Source of the DNA: Lepidodermella squamata
Taxonomy: Eukaryota > Gastrotricha
Length of the DNA stretch: 64,000 bases
Direction of reading: 5' to 3'
Assembly (NCBI GenBank): GCA_047495785.1
Contig: JBLDXI010000009.1
Location: 2,976,001 to 3,040,000 of the forward strand
The translations under genes were made by a program, and so were the position numbers. Of the stretch, positions 14,201-26,600 are shown in pieces. Each line of letters starts with the position of its first letter. Position 1 is the first letter of the stretch. Under the pieces are notes generated by a model. It saw only the letters and a program-made list of their open reading frames with translations. It did no database searches and was not told the DNA's origin.

Positions 14201-17200
14201 TCCCATCGCGTAAAACCAGTGAAGCATGCTGCCGTTAGCGCTTGAAGCATCGGCAATGAATTGCCAACGGCCGTAGGTCGAGTTTGCTAGAGATTGGAAG
14301 TAATCGTACAAAGGGAACCATGTATGGCTGTATTGCTGAGTTTTCGTCAATTTATCCTGGGGCCATAGCGCGATAGGCCATATCGAATAACCAGCTTTTC
14401 GAATTTTCAGCATCAACCCAATGTCAGAGCGCGCTATACCCAAAAAGTCTGAGATGACCAATATTTTAAGGCGGTATTCGGGTTGAGGCGCGAACTTATC
14501 GACCAGCTTAACCAATCCAGTTATAATCGACGTATTTTTGGCGAGTAATGGAGGTCTGATGTAGTACATCCAAGTTTTGACTCGTTCGATCAACAACTGC
14601 CGCCCGAAATGTTGGCCACCCGTCGGTTGGGTGAAAGGACCTAACGGAGTAACAGGCGCGTCCTGAATGACAACCTCCTTATCCGGGCCAACACTGACCA
14701 GTACAACAGGAACCTCGTCCGGCGTTACTTGGAGCAGGCTAATAATCGCATTCAACATGACTGAATTGACAGAAGGCGGGACACTGCCGGAGAAATCAGC
14801 CACAATTGCGATAACCATTTGCCGAATTTTCGGATATTTCAAAAATTTAAACGTCGGCGCCGTATTTCCAACATATCTCGGCGCGTTTTGCGTCATTCCG
14901 AAATCTCGAGTGCTCCAGATTGTACTCAACGTTGAAGTTCGGTTGCAGATCCTATTATGCGGGGTATTCGGCTCAGGATTGTGGCGCCGCGTGTCGTCAC
15001 AGTTCGGAATTGTTGTAGTAGCGCAGAATTCTGCGTTCTCTTTCGGGAATATATCAGGCCGAAACGCGAAAGATGCAACCGCGTTAGGACTTGGGTTCAG
15101 GATGGACAGATTAAACCTCGTGCTGGAATCATAGGTCGGCTGGTAGTTGACTTTCATATTGACTGAACAGGAACTTCCGGCTCGGAGTGTAGCGCTACCT
15201 TGAACTCGGTCATCCGGAACGTATAGGACTTCGGATAGAGTTGACGGTACCTCATCGCCGAAACCCCAGCGATTCATAGCGAATAATTTCGCGACCGTCT
15301 CGGCGGAACCTATTTGGCGAAGGTGGTTTTGGGAGATGAAGACTCCAAGGCCAGATTCGCCACAAGTACCGAGGTTCAAAGCCCTGGCAGGCGTATTAAA
15401 TTCGGGAACGACCTAAATAGGAAAAAATGAAAATTCCACCTTAATTATACACAATTTTCCCAACCTTAACATCAGCATTTCTGAAGGATTCGTAAGTTGC
15501 TATGCCATGCGTGTCGTTCCACTGGCTCAGAACGGTTATGGTTCGGAAATAAGCCCGACCTAATGTTGCCTTGTATAAAGCTGCCGAACTTGCGGTCAAG
15601 ACCTTGACTAAATCCGTAATAATGCTCGGATCCTTATGCTGGCCCTGATGAATCGCGACAATCACGTCATTGAACTCGCCCATAGTCAAATGAGCTCCAT
15701 ATTGAAGCGGCGGGTACGGTTTAGAGCAACAAATTGTGTTTGAAGGGTAGCCACTGCAATCGCCGTATTGAAGAGGGATCTGCTTCGGGCAATACAGCCA
15801 AAATTCTGATACATTCAACATTGCCGGGATTCTCGGTATGGAGCAGAACCCTTGCCCTTGCGAACATTCAGCACCGTCGTAGTAAATTGGAGCGCAGGCA
15901 AGAAATCGAGCAAAATATTTGTAAGATCGCCAGGATATTAGCGTAAATTGGCTCGTATAAGGCATAGGAACCGGCATTGGTGCTAGTTGTTGAAACAGAA
16001 AATCCATAATCCTCGCCGCTGATAGGAACGATCTATGTCCATAGAGTTGACCGAGGTTGAAATTTTGAAACAGCCCACGAATCACTTGGGAGAAAACGTA
16101 GGGTGAGTAATAGGAAAAGTACGACGTTGGTAACAGCCCCATTGACACGCCTTTCCAGTCGACTATAGACTTGTAGACACCCATGGATCCGTTTGTAAAC
16201 ATGAACATCTCACTTACAACGTTCATCTGAACACGAAAATCCAACAATTAAAGCGAATTAAAATATTAAAATTAATTACGAAAAATTGGAGGAAGGAAGT
16301 TTTGTGGCATTCATTGACACACATTCCGATCGCGTCGTCGAACGCTGACAGGAGGAAGGGCGCCCAGGCGAGAACCCGCTGAGGTGCCGCAGCCGTGTTA
16401 GACGTATAGTTCAACAAACCATAAGATTTCACGAGAGCGTTCGCATAGCTGTCGTAGTTGAACGGGCAGGTTATGTTCACTTCTTCGGCTACGCAACATG
16501 GCTGAAAAAATGTCGGAAATATAAAAATTAATTATTTAAATAATCAAATAATTTTACGAATTTTTTAAAATTAAGTAAAATTTAAACTGAATTTTTTGAA
16601 AAAATTTGAATAAGCAAATTTACCGCTCTGACAGGATCTGGACACCCTACTGATACGCCGAGGACATTGTCGAAAATTCCAGGACAAGTTCTGGCGGGTC
16701 GACAGTGACCATAGCGAGTTTTGGTGCCGATAATTAGCGCACAAGACGGCAACATGCAGCAGTACATCGACTGAGGACATTGCGGGGATTGATTTATCGT
16801 GCCATTCATAACATAGACACAGGTGTAGCTATTGGAATAAAATAATATATCGAATTTAAAAAATAATAGAAAAAGTTACAATGAAGTACAACTCCCATTC
16901 CTCAGCTGCGAGTTGCTTGTACACTGAAATAGAGCAAAATTAATGAAGCGCGATTTTTTACAAATCGTCTACCCACCTTAATTGGAACTTCGGGTAGCGG
17001 GTAATTAGCCGGGTCAGAGTAAATGACCGATGTCGACGTGTAGTTAATATTATCAGTTGGAAGCATAGTTGGGGTGATGAAAAAACTTGGCCATGGCTGA
17101 TAAATCGCCTGACCCTGGTGATTACCTGAGCAATTGTGGACCTTTTTAATCGGTGGATAATAAATCGAAGCTTGAAGAACTGGCGTAGTCTGGAGAACTG

Positions 17201-17336
17201 AAATTTTTTTAAATATTAAAAAAAATGAAATAAAATAAATAATAATCGAATTACGGAAAGGAGGATAAGCTTGTTGAGAGCTTGTAAAATCGACAGCCGT
17301 AATCGCAACAATCAACAATAAAAATATTGCTGACAT
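11279..17336 (-). CDS. CLCA-like (calcium-activated chloride channel regulator family) membrane protein, copy 1
   Basis: Ten exons join in frame (17255-17336, 16977-17197, 16880-16923, 16624-16828, 16280-16501, 15465-16226, 13905-15412, 13197-13849, 11995-12424, 11279-11852) into 1566 aa. Order: signal peptide (1-20); about 400 residues with many paired cysteines and N-glycosylation sequons; the CLCA N-terminal region from about residue 436 (YFRTITVLSQW, GTCGESGLG, RWGFGDE); a VWA domain with an intact MIDAS DFSGS (718-722); a beta-sandwich with GLGEDGFANDGVYTA, which matches the CLCA C-terminal module; one membrane helix (about 1396-1418); and a basic, proline-rich cytoplasmic tail. Vertebrate CLCA proteins carry HEWAHLRWG here; the histidines and glutamate are absent (KLFAMNRWG), so metalloprotease self-cleavage is not expected. 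Single-pass type I topology at the cell surface is inferred. The family match is good; no ion-channel role is shown. Confidence 0.88.
12498..13173 (+). repeat. Dispersed repeat copy A, inside a CLCA-1 intron
   Basis: This block fills the intron between 12425 and 13196 and matches the reverse complement of 19818-20510. The GC-rich half (12511-12870) looks identical or nearly so by eye; the half toward 13173 is similar but clearly diverged. It contains short open frames (12486-12680 and 12702-12944, the latter ending with ASTFNARLL) that could be remains of a retrotransposon 5' region. No terminal repeat or target duplication was found, so the element class is open. Confidence 0.8.
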
Positions 17337-17892
17337 GATTTTATGGCGATTTTTCTCAAATATTGCTGGTTAGAGACATCGCATGTTTTGATGTGAATAA
17401 CACATTGGATTTTAACAACCGCGTACGCCGGTAGATATGAATAATTTCGGTGCACAGAACGGTGATGTCTGGTTAGCTCGCTGCGAACAATACAAACACC
17501 GTTGACTTCAGCGTTTAGGCTCCAGACATATATTCAAGAAGACCATGCGCGGTATTAAGGAAAGCTGAACAAAGTTGACATTACATTGTGACTCGGCTGT
17601 TGTATATTGCGAGAGCTACACCTTTGTTTTGTTTGTTTTTATTGTTGTGTTTATATAATATCTGCGCCGTTTTATATTATACCAATAATAACGTCAAAAT
17701 GACGAGCGCGGCAATTATCCTTTTATAATTAATAAAAATGCCAGTGAATTTCCAGAATTTTTCGTTTATTTTTGCCGTCAATAATAAATATTATTTTTTT
17801 GAGATCGTTGTGCTCTTCATGACTAGTTGTGCGAACTCGAACAAGAGGCGAGGGATTCGAGATTAATATATATTGAGAATATAATTAATGCG
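17337..17892. other. Intergenic stretch
   Basis: AT-rich DNA between the 5' end of the CLCA-1 gene and the stop codon of the SIX gene. It probably contains the CLCA-1 promoter and the SIX 3' untranslated region. No coding or repeat structure is recognised. Confidence 0.6.
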
Positions 17893-18968
17893 CTATTTAT
17901 CAGATTTGATCATCATTCCAGATGGGTTCATCATCGACATGGACGGCCCAGCTAACCCAGAGCCGGGCATCATTAAACAATTGCTACTGCTACTTCGCCG
18001 AGCCGCTGATGATCTCCTGCTGAAAAGAAAGAAAAATATTAAGATATTTAGGAAAAACAGGATCAAAAGCTTGAAATTTCATAGGCAAATTTAAATTTGA
18101 GACCAAAATGGTAAGATGAGCCCATGAAACGTGACTCGATATTTTCCTGAAAAACTAGAACTTACGCGAAATCTCGCTCATCGATGCGATCTCGTTGCCG
18201 CCGATTTTTGAACCAATTACTGATTTGGGTTATTGTCAACCCAGTCGTTAGTGCCAGCAGATTTTTCTCATCAGGACTCGGGTATTTCGTCCGCCGGAAG
18301 CACTCTTTCAAGGCGTGGCGAGTTCGCTCTTTGAAGCAATAAACCGTCTCTTCGCCGTCCCAGATCGTCGCTGGGAGTGGGTACTTTTTCCTCAGTCGGT
18401 ACTTATCAACTGCATTTAAAGGCCGGTCACGGATCCGCTCGACCTCCAAATAGTGCGCTTTCCACCATAAATCCTGCAGATACGCGAATTGCGAGCAGTC
18501 GAATTGCCTGCCTTCTAATATAGTATAGACTTGTTCGAAATCTTCCATGTAATAAGCGAGAAGAGCCGCGGCTTTAGCCACGCTTTCACTCGTTGGCCTC
18601 GAGTCGACATTATTGCCGATAACGAGGGCAGCTAGTGATTGAGACGACCCTGGGCCTCGGCCGAATTGCCCCGCTGAGCCAGGGTTATTCAACGAAATTT
18701 GAAACTGGCGTTCGAAGAAATGTTTCAAGACCGATGCACGATTTTCTTTGACTAGAACCTCGCAGATTACATCGATTTGATTCGAGCTAAAAGCTGGCGG
18801 GCCGCCGGTGTTGAGTTGATGAGGCGGCGGCATCATGCCATGGCTCGATTGGGTCATTGTGTGGGACATGGTCGAGGCGTAACTCGCTGATGATATATAG
18901 TCAGAATTGGATTGTAGCATAGATTGGCCCAACATATTTTGGTTAGCATTACTTCCAAGGAGCATCAT
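17893..18968 (-). CDS. SIX-family homeobox transcription factor, SIX4/5-like
   Basis: Two exons (18166-18968 and 17893-18019) give 309 aa. A Ser/Met-rich N-terminus is followed by the SIX protein-interaction domain (about 60-204) and the homeodomain (about 205-264) with the diagnostic third helix [14 protein letters not shown]. The boundary sequence [11 protein letters not shown] is the SIX4/5 form (SIX1/2 proteins have TSYCFKE), so I place it nearest SIX4/5, the group that includes nematode UNC-39. The SIX domain carries about 30 extra residues (from ISLNNPG to DSRPT) compared with the usual domain. The C-terminus is a short Ser/Met-rich tail ending MIKSDK. A splice acceptor just upstream of the ATG implies a 5' untranslated exon. 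In animals such factors act with EYA partners in muscle, neuronal and mesoderm specification; that role here is inferred. Confidence 0.92.
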
Positions 18969-19817
18969 TATTCACTATAAATTAAAAAATTAAAATTTAA
19001 TTTATCGCAAAAATTATATTCTGAATTAACAAGAAATAGTTTGTCAAAGTTTAGCATATGATAGTGGTTGAATTTCAAGAATCAAATTGCTCCCACAATC
19101 AAGTTGCGTTGACGCTTAGAAGGTGTAGAATTATCTACTGGCAGCGAATCAACAAGCAAAACTTGTCCCGATATCTCACAGGTAAGGTAACAACACCTAA
19201 TTAACAGTTATGGCTGAAATTGCATGCGCTCACTTTCCGAAAAACGTCTCACAGCGCGTGAAGAGGTTTATTTATTACCTACAATTATCATCATCGAGGC
19301 TATCATTTTAGCGAGGCGCAGTGAGGTGGGCGGCGGGTGGCGGTGTTAAGTGCGTTAGAGGCGCGCGGATCAACATCTGCCTTTGTTGCAGAGCCGCTAG
19401 CGCACATCCGTTGCAAATGCATTACTTACTCAAATTGCCGGATTTGATGCGGCAAATATTTTAGCCGAGGTCGGAAACACGCCGCCTCGTCACGACTTGC
19501 ACATAATTTTCGTGTAAGGTGTTTTATTGTTGGCGTAAAAAGAGGGGCTGATTTTGCTGAGACTTACTACAAAAAATCGAGTCGCGTATAAACGAATCAG
19601 CCAACAGATGATGACGTGATATTGCTGCTATGAGGCGACCCCCAATTAATCTAAAAGCCGCAACTGAAAAATTGCAGTAGTTGTAATATACCGACGCCAA
19701 TCACTCTAATTTATTTTCGAGGTGCGTGCGCCGATTCACTTGCTCGCGATGATCGCGCCTAATTATTTTTCGAAAAACGGCCCTACTCCCTCAACCAGCG
19801 GCACAAATAATAATGGC
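18969..19817. other. Upstream region of the SIX gene
   Basis: No coding sequence is seen. It is likely to hold the SIX 5' untranslated exon and promoter. It includes a GC-rich patch at about 19310-19400 within otherwise AT-rich DNA; no named motif was identified. Confidence 0.5.
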
Positions 19818-20510
19818 CGCGGGTTTATCAGCAGCGTTGATGATTCATCGCGCATAATCTCAATGTGTGTGCGCATATTAAAATGAGCAATATTACTGCG
19901 ACCTCATTTGCATATTCACAAATTGCGCACTGAATATCTCCAAACAGGAAACGAATTTCGATCTGCGGATTTCGAATTTGGCTTCAGGTCGAGGAACTGC
20001 TTAATTTTATATATCATCAAGTTATTCAGCCGGGTTGGTGAATCCACAAAATTACCTGATTTTTAGCTCATTAACCGGGTTTTGAGTTTCACAGCAGCCA
20101 TAGTGTTGATAAAGAAAAGCAGGCTTGTATTGATGTGGAGGCGCGGCGCGAGTTGTCCTTCTTCAAGATTAGCTGAGTGTTGATCGCTGTCTTCACGTGA
20201 TCGGCAGATCCCCCAGCCTTAGGCATCTTGTCTCTAGGTCGCCCGCGCTCTATCAGTCGAGTCGAATCCGAAGCACGGCCGCCGAACGCTCGGATTCTAG
20301 CCACTCTCGGGTTTAACGCACTTGGTCATCTAGCTACCACCGAGGAGCCGTCCTGGCACCGCCTGTCTTCTCTTCTCAGACGCAGGTCCTGGTAGTTTAG
20401 TTCCAGTCTCAAGCACAAGCCTCTATAGCCATCGCCTCCACCAGCGGTGCCGTGGGCCTTGGCTCCGCAAGGAGCTTCGAGGCCGGCGCCCTTCTTTTGT
20501 TAAAAAATTT
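19818..20510 (-). repeat. Dispersed repeat copy B, inverted relative to copy A
   Basis: It is the reverse-complement counterpart of 12498-13173 and ends about 100 bp downstream of the CLCA-2 stop codon. Identity is highest over 20100-20495 and drops toward 19818. The two copies are about 6.6 kb apart, bracketing the 5' seven exons of CLCA-1, part of an intron, and the whole SIX gene. Confidence 0.8.
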
Positions 20511-20614
20511 GTCGGAAAATTCAATTAATCCACAATTATTTTATTACACAAAACATGAAATTGAGCCAAACAATAGGAAGTTTCAATGATCCACATTTTT
20601 CAAAATCAAATCGT

Positions 20615-23600
20615 CTAATATCGCTTAGTGTTATTCACCCCATCCGTCGCTCGGGTGTAGTACGCCTGTAGCTTCGAATTAGCGTTGTTCTGGTGATTAA
20701 CAACCAGTGTCGATTTATAGTGGTTCCCACCGCTCAGTAGAGTCGTCGGCTCCCTGATAGGCAGGAAAATCTCCTGGTTATTACCCGGTCTTCTAGCCAA
20801 CTGCTGAATTTTAACCGCGGGAGTCGGCGGGAAATAGTCCATATTCGGGAAAGATTGCCGGTGATTCCGCCCACCCGGCGGCGGGAATTTAACCCGCTGA
20901 TGCGGCTCGACCTGAGGCCTCACAAATTCAGCAGGCCGGGCAGTAGGATGATGACCGACAGGCCAAATCGAGGGTAGAAAGATGCGATTTGCGTCCTGAG
21001 CCCACGCCATTTTTCTCGCATTTTCGCGACGCCGCCAGAAGCAAACCAGGGTTACAGAAAACGCAGCGGCAAGGACGAGCCCAGCTACACAACTGAAAAT
21101 AATCGCATCTGGCATAGTGTCGTCTGGGCGCGGAAATGATGTTGTTATATCCGATACTGCTGGCAAACTAAAAAAATATTTTGATAATTTGTTTGTGAAA
21201 TTTCGAAAAAAATATCTTACTCATCTCTTGCTGTTTGAACCGAACTTAGTGGAGTATTAACTACCCGAATTTGAGACCTAGTCGCATAATTACCGAATCC
21301 ATCCGTCGCCCAGACAATGACGTAGTAATATGGCGCCAAGAAGTCGCTAATACTCAACGCTATTTGCAAAGTCTCCGCCTTAAAATTATACACCTCGTTG
21401 AGCGTAAAACTCGAGTTTACAGCATAACGAGTTTTATCCGCGAAATCAGCGATTCGATAGCTGACTGATAGGTAATAAGTGATGGTCAAATTGTAGCGGG
21501 TCGAAGTCGTCAATGGGTAGACATCGCAGTAGAGCAACATCGATTTCGGCAGCAAGCCACTTTGGCTCGAAATCGCAGGTTGCTGAGCGTATTGAACGTC
21601 TCTGACATCGCAATTTTTCACCCGAACAGCGCCGAGAGGAATAACTCGACTCGCCTCAGCAGGAACTGTGGCGTAGAAAGAACCAGCCGATTTGTAGAAG
21701 GAAAATTGAGTGTAAAAAATCGGAGCCTGAGCCAACAAATCCGCGTTATTCGCGTAACCAACAACAGCCGCTGATGGTTTCGTGTAACAACTTTGATCCA
21801 CCTTGCGTTTAACCCGGACATAGGCCGTGTAAGTTCCGTTCGAAAGGATTGATCCCTTCAATAAAGCCGTGTAAACTCCATCGTTCGCGAAACCATCCTC
21901 GCCTAGCCCGTCGTCATACATCCGGCCATTTAGGGTGACTAAAGCCGAACTATTTGTTGTATTTGAAACGTATAAATCATACTCGACGTAGCAGTTCAAA
22001 ACTGCCGATTTTCCAGACGCGATAATCGCGTAAATTTTTGGGAATCGAAATTTCTGCGAGTTTTCGAACACGACACTAACGCCTGATGTGAGTTTCGCCT
22101 CGCCTTTGACGTATTGCTCGGGTGAGGTAGCGAGTCGGTATGTCCAAGGATTGTCCCACGGCTTAGGGGTTATGTTATTAATAGCCCCAGTGTTAGACGC
22201 GCCGTACTCAATGGCGCGTGAAACGACCCAGGCGACTACGTCAAACGCCTCAGTTTTCTTACTCGTAGTTCCAAATTGAATTGTTAGGGTGTTGGAGGTA
22301 ACTGAGGTCAAATCGCCGAAACGACACGCGACTCGGAAAAACGCTTGGTAGCCCCGGTCATCGTCCGAACAATTTGCCACGCCAAAGCCAACGGGACCAG
22401 CTGGTAAAAGGTTCGAGTCGTAACTAACGACTACCGAGGTGTTAAGGCTGTAATTCGGCGGTACTGAAAATTGAATGTCGACACTTTCGCCTGGTTTAGC
22501 TTTATATCGTTCGATTTGCAACGTCATTCCTAGGTTCAAGTCGTCGAGGAAGGTCGCTAGCGCGTAAAACCAGTGGTACATGTCGAGAGGGTCTTGGATA
22601 AATTGCCAACGGCCGTAGGTTGAATTCGCGACATATTGGATGTAGTCTAGGAGAGGGTAGTCTACACTCGCCTGGGCTCGTCGAACTTTGTCGACGGGCC
22701 AGAGTGAAACTGGCCAGATTGAATAGCCAGCTTTGTGAATGCTGGTGAGAAGGCGGCTATCGGTCGGCGCAAAGCCGAGAAAATCGGATAAAAGTAGGAT
22801 ATTAAGGCGGTAGTTGGGCTGTTCGAGAAACTTCTCCAATAGTCCTTCGACACCTGTCATAAATGTTTTAATATTTCTTAAAAATACGTGGGCTAGTGGT
22901 AATTAAAATGTTAATTAATTGCAAAATCAGAGAAATTTCTGGCCACGCTCCAAAATTCCGTAAAATCAAATTAAAAATGCCATTGTTTCTTCTGTAATAC
23001 AGCGTGTCCCATAGTTGCACAACTATTTTTTAACTTGGCAAGCTTTTGTAGGAAATTCAAATTATTTTTTCAGTTTAAACCTACCGAGAGAAAATTACAT
23101 CTTTTATCCGCGATTTACCCGAAGAAATAAAAATTTACCGGAGAATACCCGGAAAACCCCGATGGTAACTGGTTCGGTAATTATCGGTAATTTACCCACC
23201 CGAGTAGTAGAGCCGGAGTAAACCGTAACGGTTTTTCAGGATTCAAATAATTTCCCGCGCGAACCTTGGTCGCTATTCGCGCCAAAAAGGTCTCACGTGA
23301 CCTGAAAATAAATGTTGACCAAGGTTCGCGCGGGAAATTATTTGAATCCTGAAAAACCGTTACGGTTTAAACCGGCTCTACTACTCACCCGGTCGGACAA
23401 AATTTCTCCGGACTTTTTTTTAAGAATTGACATAGCTGATTCTCGTGAATTTTTGAATTTTTTAAAAAAAAATTCCGGCTATGAGATGTGCCTTCGCCTC
23501 TCATTTTAGAGTTTCTGAACCCTTTTCCGTGCATTTTCTTTGCTTGCGTTACTTATGGAACACGCTGTAGGACCACCAAACACCAAGAACAACTTCGAAA

Positions 23601-26600
23601 ACCTGAGTTCCATTTGTTCCTAAAAATTAGGGTCCAACTTTGGAATATTTAAACAGAATATCTTTTAGCGGAACCAAATTTGTCTGTTGCGGAACCAAAC
23701 TTTAGATAAGAACAACGTCGCTTTTCGAATATTTCCACGAAATTGCATGAGACGTAGGTAGGACGCCGCAGCTTGAACCCCGCCATGCAAACGGGGGTGT
23801 CATGCTGGTCTCATGCATGAATATTCAAGAATATTCTTATACTGTAAAAATTAAAATTTCAGGGTTTAAAAAGAAAAGAAAATTGAATAATCCCTGAAAT
23901 TTTTATAAATTAAAGCGGGGTCAATTTCAAAAGGGAGAAGAAATGTTCCGGTTCCATAGTTACCAAGCTGGATCCAGGTTCCAGCCTCGGAGAAGATTTC
24001 GAAGTTTCTGAATAAGCCACGCAAAAGGTCTAGGCCGGATTCAGTTTTCAGGATTTCCTGATTAAAATCTAGGAAACGATTCAATTTTCATTAAAATGCG
24101 AACACTTTATGTATGTTGCGCAACTTGAAGAGAGAACACAGCTTGAGTAAAAGTGTTAGTTCTCATTTTAGTACAATAATTTTCGTCTTTTTCTACTCGA
24201 AATCCGAGCGTAATAAAGCCTCTTTTAAGGCTGACTGGTGTAAATTCCGACCCGGGTGTTACATGGCTGGTTCTTATACAAGTTTTGGTCAAAATCACCG
24301 GCCTTTGCCATTCTTACCGTAGCTGATGTTACTGGCACTTTTACCGACGACTTTCTTGAAAGAATCTAGTGATTTATCGATGGATTCTGGTAATCATTCT
24401 TGAACCGAAGTTGGCCTACTTGACAAGTTCCAGTTCACTTTGTTCCTCTGCTGGGCTTCATTTTTCACCATCTAAATTGATAGAGCGAGCTGGAATGGAC
24501 CTGAACTTGGCATGTAACTACGTCTCATGGAACTTGGCCCTGGTCACGTTAAAGTTCGATTTATTTATATTTTTTATCAATTTATTTACTTGAAATTTTT
24601 TGATGGAAAATGTTCTGTAGGCGGGAGCTTCTGCCGGATTTTTCAATTTTACCTGGTCCTATTTTCAATTTAGAGAAAATTTATTGAAGTTAGAACTGAA
24701 GAAGATTCAAGAATGAGAGGGTTCCTCTCAGTTATTGTCGTGGCAATTGTCCTTGCAAACTCTCGTCTGGAGTTATTGGATGACAGCCTGCTATTGAATT
24801 TACTGTCGTCAACCTTCGACTGGTCAATTTACTTTGCTAAACTACCGATCTTTTGCCTGGGAAAAGGGGCATCATGGGTCCTGAGCGACTCGCTTGTGTT
24901 TTACCAAGCAGTGATAGAATGTTTCGCGGCACCAAGCGGATGGCTATTAATGGCTCTGTTTCCCTTACTATCGCTTCTTATTCGTCTAAAAATGTGCTAT
25001 CTGTTTAATCGATCGAATTGTAAAAGAAATGCCCTGTTGTTTCATCTGCTCATGCTTCATGGGTAGGCGGATTTATCACGAAAAAGCTGGGCCTCAAACC
25101 GACCGAGGCGTACCACAGTGACTACGTCGAGTTGCGCTCGCGCGGTGGTGCCACCCAGCCGAACGGCGACGTTATGGCCATAAGGTGGCTCTTTCAGCGA
25201 AGTACCGTGAAGATTTGACTACTTTCAAAAAGCTGGATGATGTGGCAAATCGTATGGGCGGCGAGTTGAACAAAATCAAAGAAAAATCGATCATTCTCCC
25301 GACTTTGTGCCGCCTCAAATACATCTTGGCACGAAGAACCGTGAAATTTTATCGCGAAAAATTTGGAGCATCCTCCTTATCACTGCGTTCAAGTCTAAAG
25401 CAATTAAAAAAAGACTAATTATTTTCCGTTTTATTTTTGACGATTTTCGTCCGATTTGCTCAGCTTTACCGTTGTGATAGAGAAAATATTTACCGAAGCA
25501 ATAAAAATCAAGATTTTCTAAAATTGATCTATGGTTTCATCTTTTCAATCGTGCCATTTTTTTCATCTTTTCACTTGCAAAGTAGCACTTACGGCGTATG
25601 AAACACTCTCTTTTTTTCTCGAAATGAACAGTTTCATCACAACATCTGGCGCCAAAAGATAATGAGATGATTCATCTCATTATTTTCAAAACGCGACCTT
25701 CGACCTCATTATCTCTCATTTCACTTTTTTCTCGTAAAAAGCCCAGCTGCGGCGTCCTAGCTACGTCTCATGCGAAATTGAGGCAATTTATGAACTCTAT
25801 AGTGAAGAGTGCGTCTTATACAGAATTTCACGCTAAATTCAAAGATAATTTGTATTAAATTATGCCGATCAATCATGACATCCCTAAAAGCTTCGAAAAT
25901 GGATTTTAGGCCCATTGAAAATTCCAACATTTTGTTCCGCTAAAAGTAAGACCCATATTTAAATGGCCAACAAAAGCATTGTCGAAATGTTTGGTTATTT
26001 TCAAAAAAATTTCAAATAATTTCGCAGCAGCTCACGTTCCAAATTCAAGCCGGAAAAATACCTCGTAAAATTGATGAATTTCTCGGGCCATTCTTCGTGT
26101 TCAGCAGCCCCATCCAGCCTTTGACCCGCTCGATGAAAATTTGCCGCTGCACATGAAGGGCCCCGGTTGGCTGAACAAACGGCTCAAACGGGGATATCGG
26201 CACCATTTGCACATCTAAATTGCGATCCCACGACACCGTAACCAGCACAATTTTAATTTCATCCGGCGCAACATGCAGAAAATTGATGACGGCATTAATT
26301 AAGGTCGCGCTGATTTGCGCGGTGATGCTGCCGGAAAAATCGGCGACGATCGCGACCACGTGATCCCGCAGCTCTGGATATTTTACGAAGCGAAAAGTCG
26401 GCGCAGTATTGCCGACAAACCGCGGCGAATTTTGCGAAGCGGCAAAATCGTACGAGCTTAAAATTGCGCCCAACGTTGATGTTCGATTGCAAATGCGGTT
26501 GTGAGGCGTATCAGGCTCGGGATTATGTCGGCGGGCGTTATCGCAGTTGGGACGGGTTGTTGTCGCGCAAAATTCGGCATTTTCTTCCGGTAAAAGGTCT

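Noticed and set aside
13901-15379. Possible voltage- or ligand-gated channel because of the CLCA family name
   Set aside because: Only one membrane helix is visible and no pore. The family acts as regulators or surface proteins, so a channel call is not supported.
24713-25066. Plus-strand 117-codon frame with hydrophobic segments in the CLCA-2 intron
   Set aside because: Lies inside a decayed terminal-inverted-repeat element and matches no transposase motif that I recognise.
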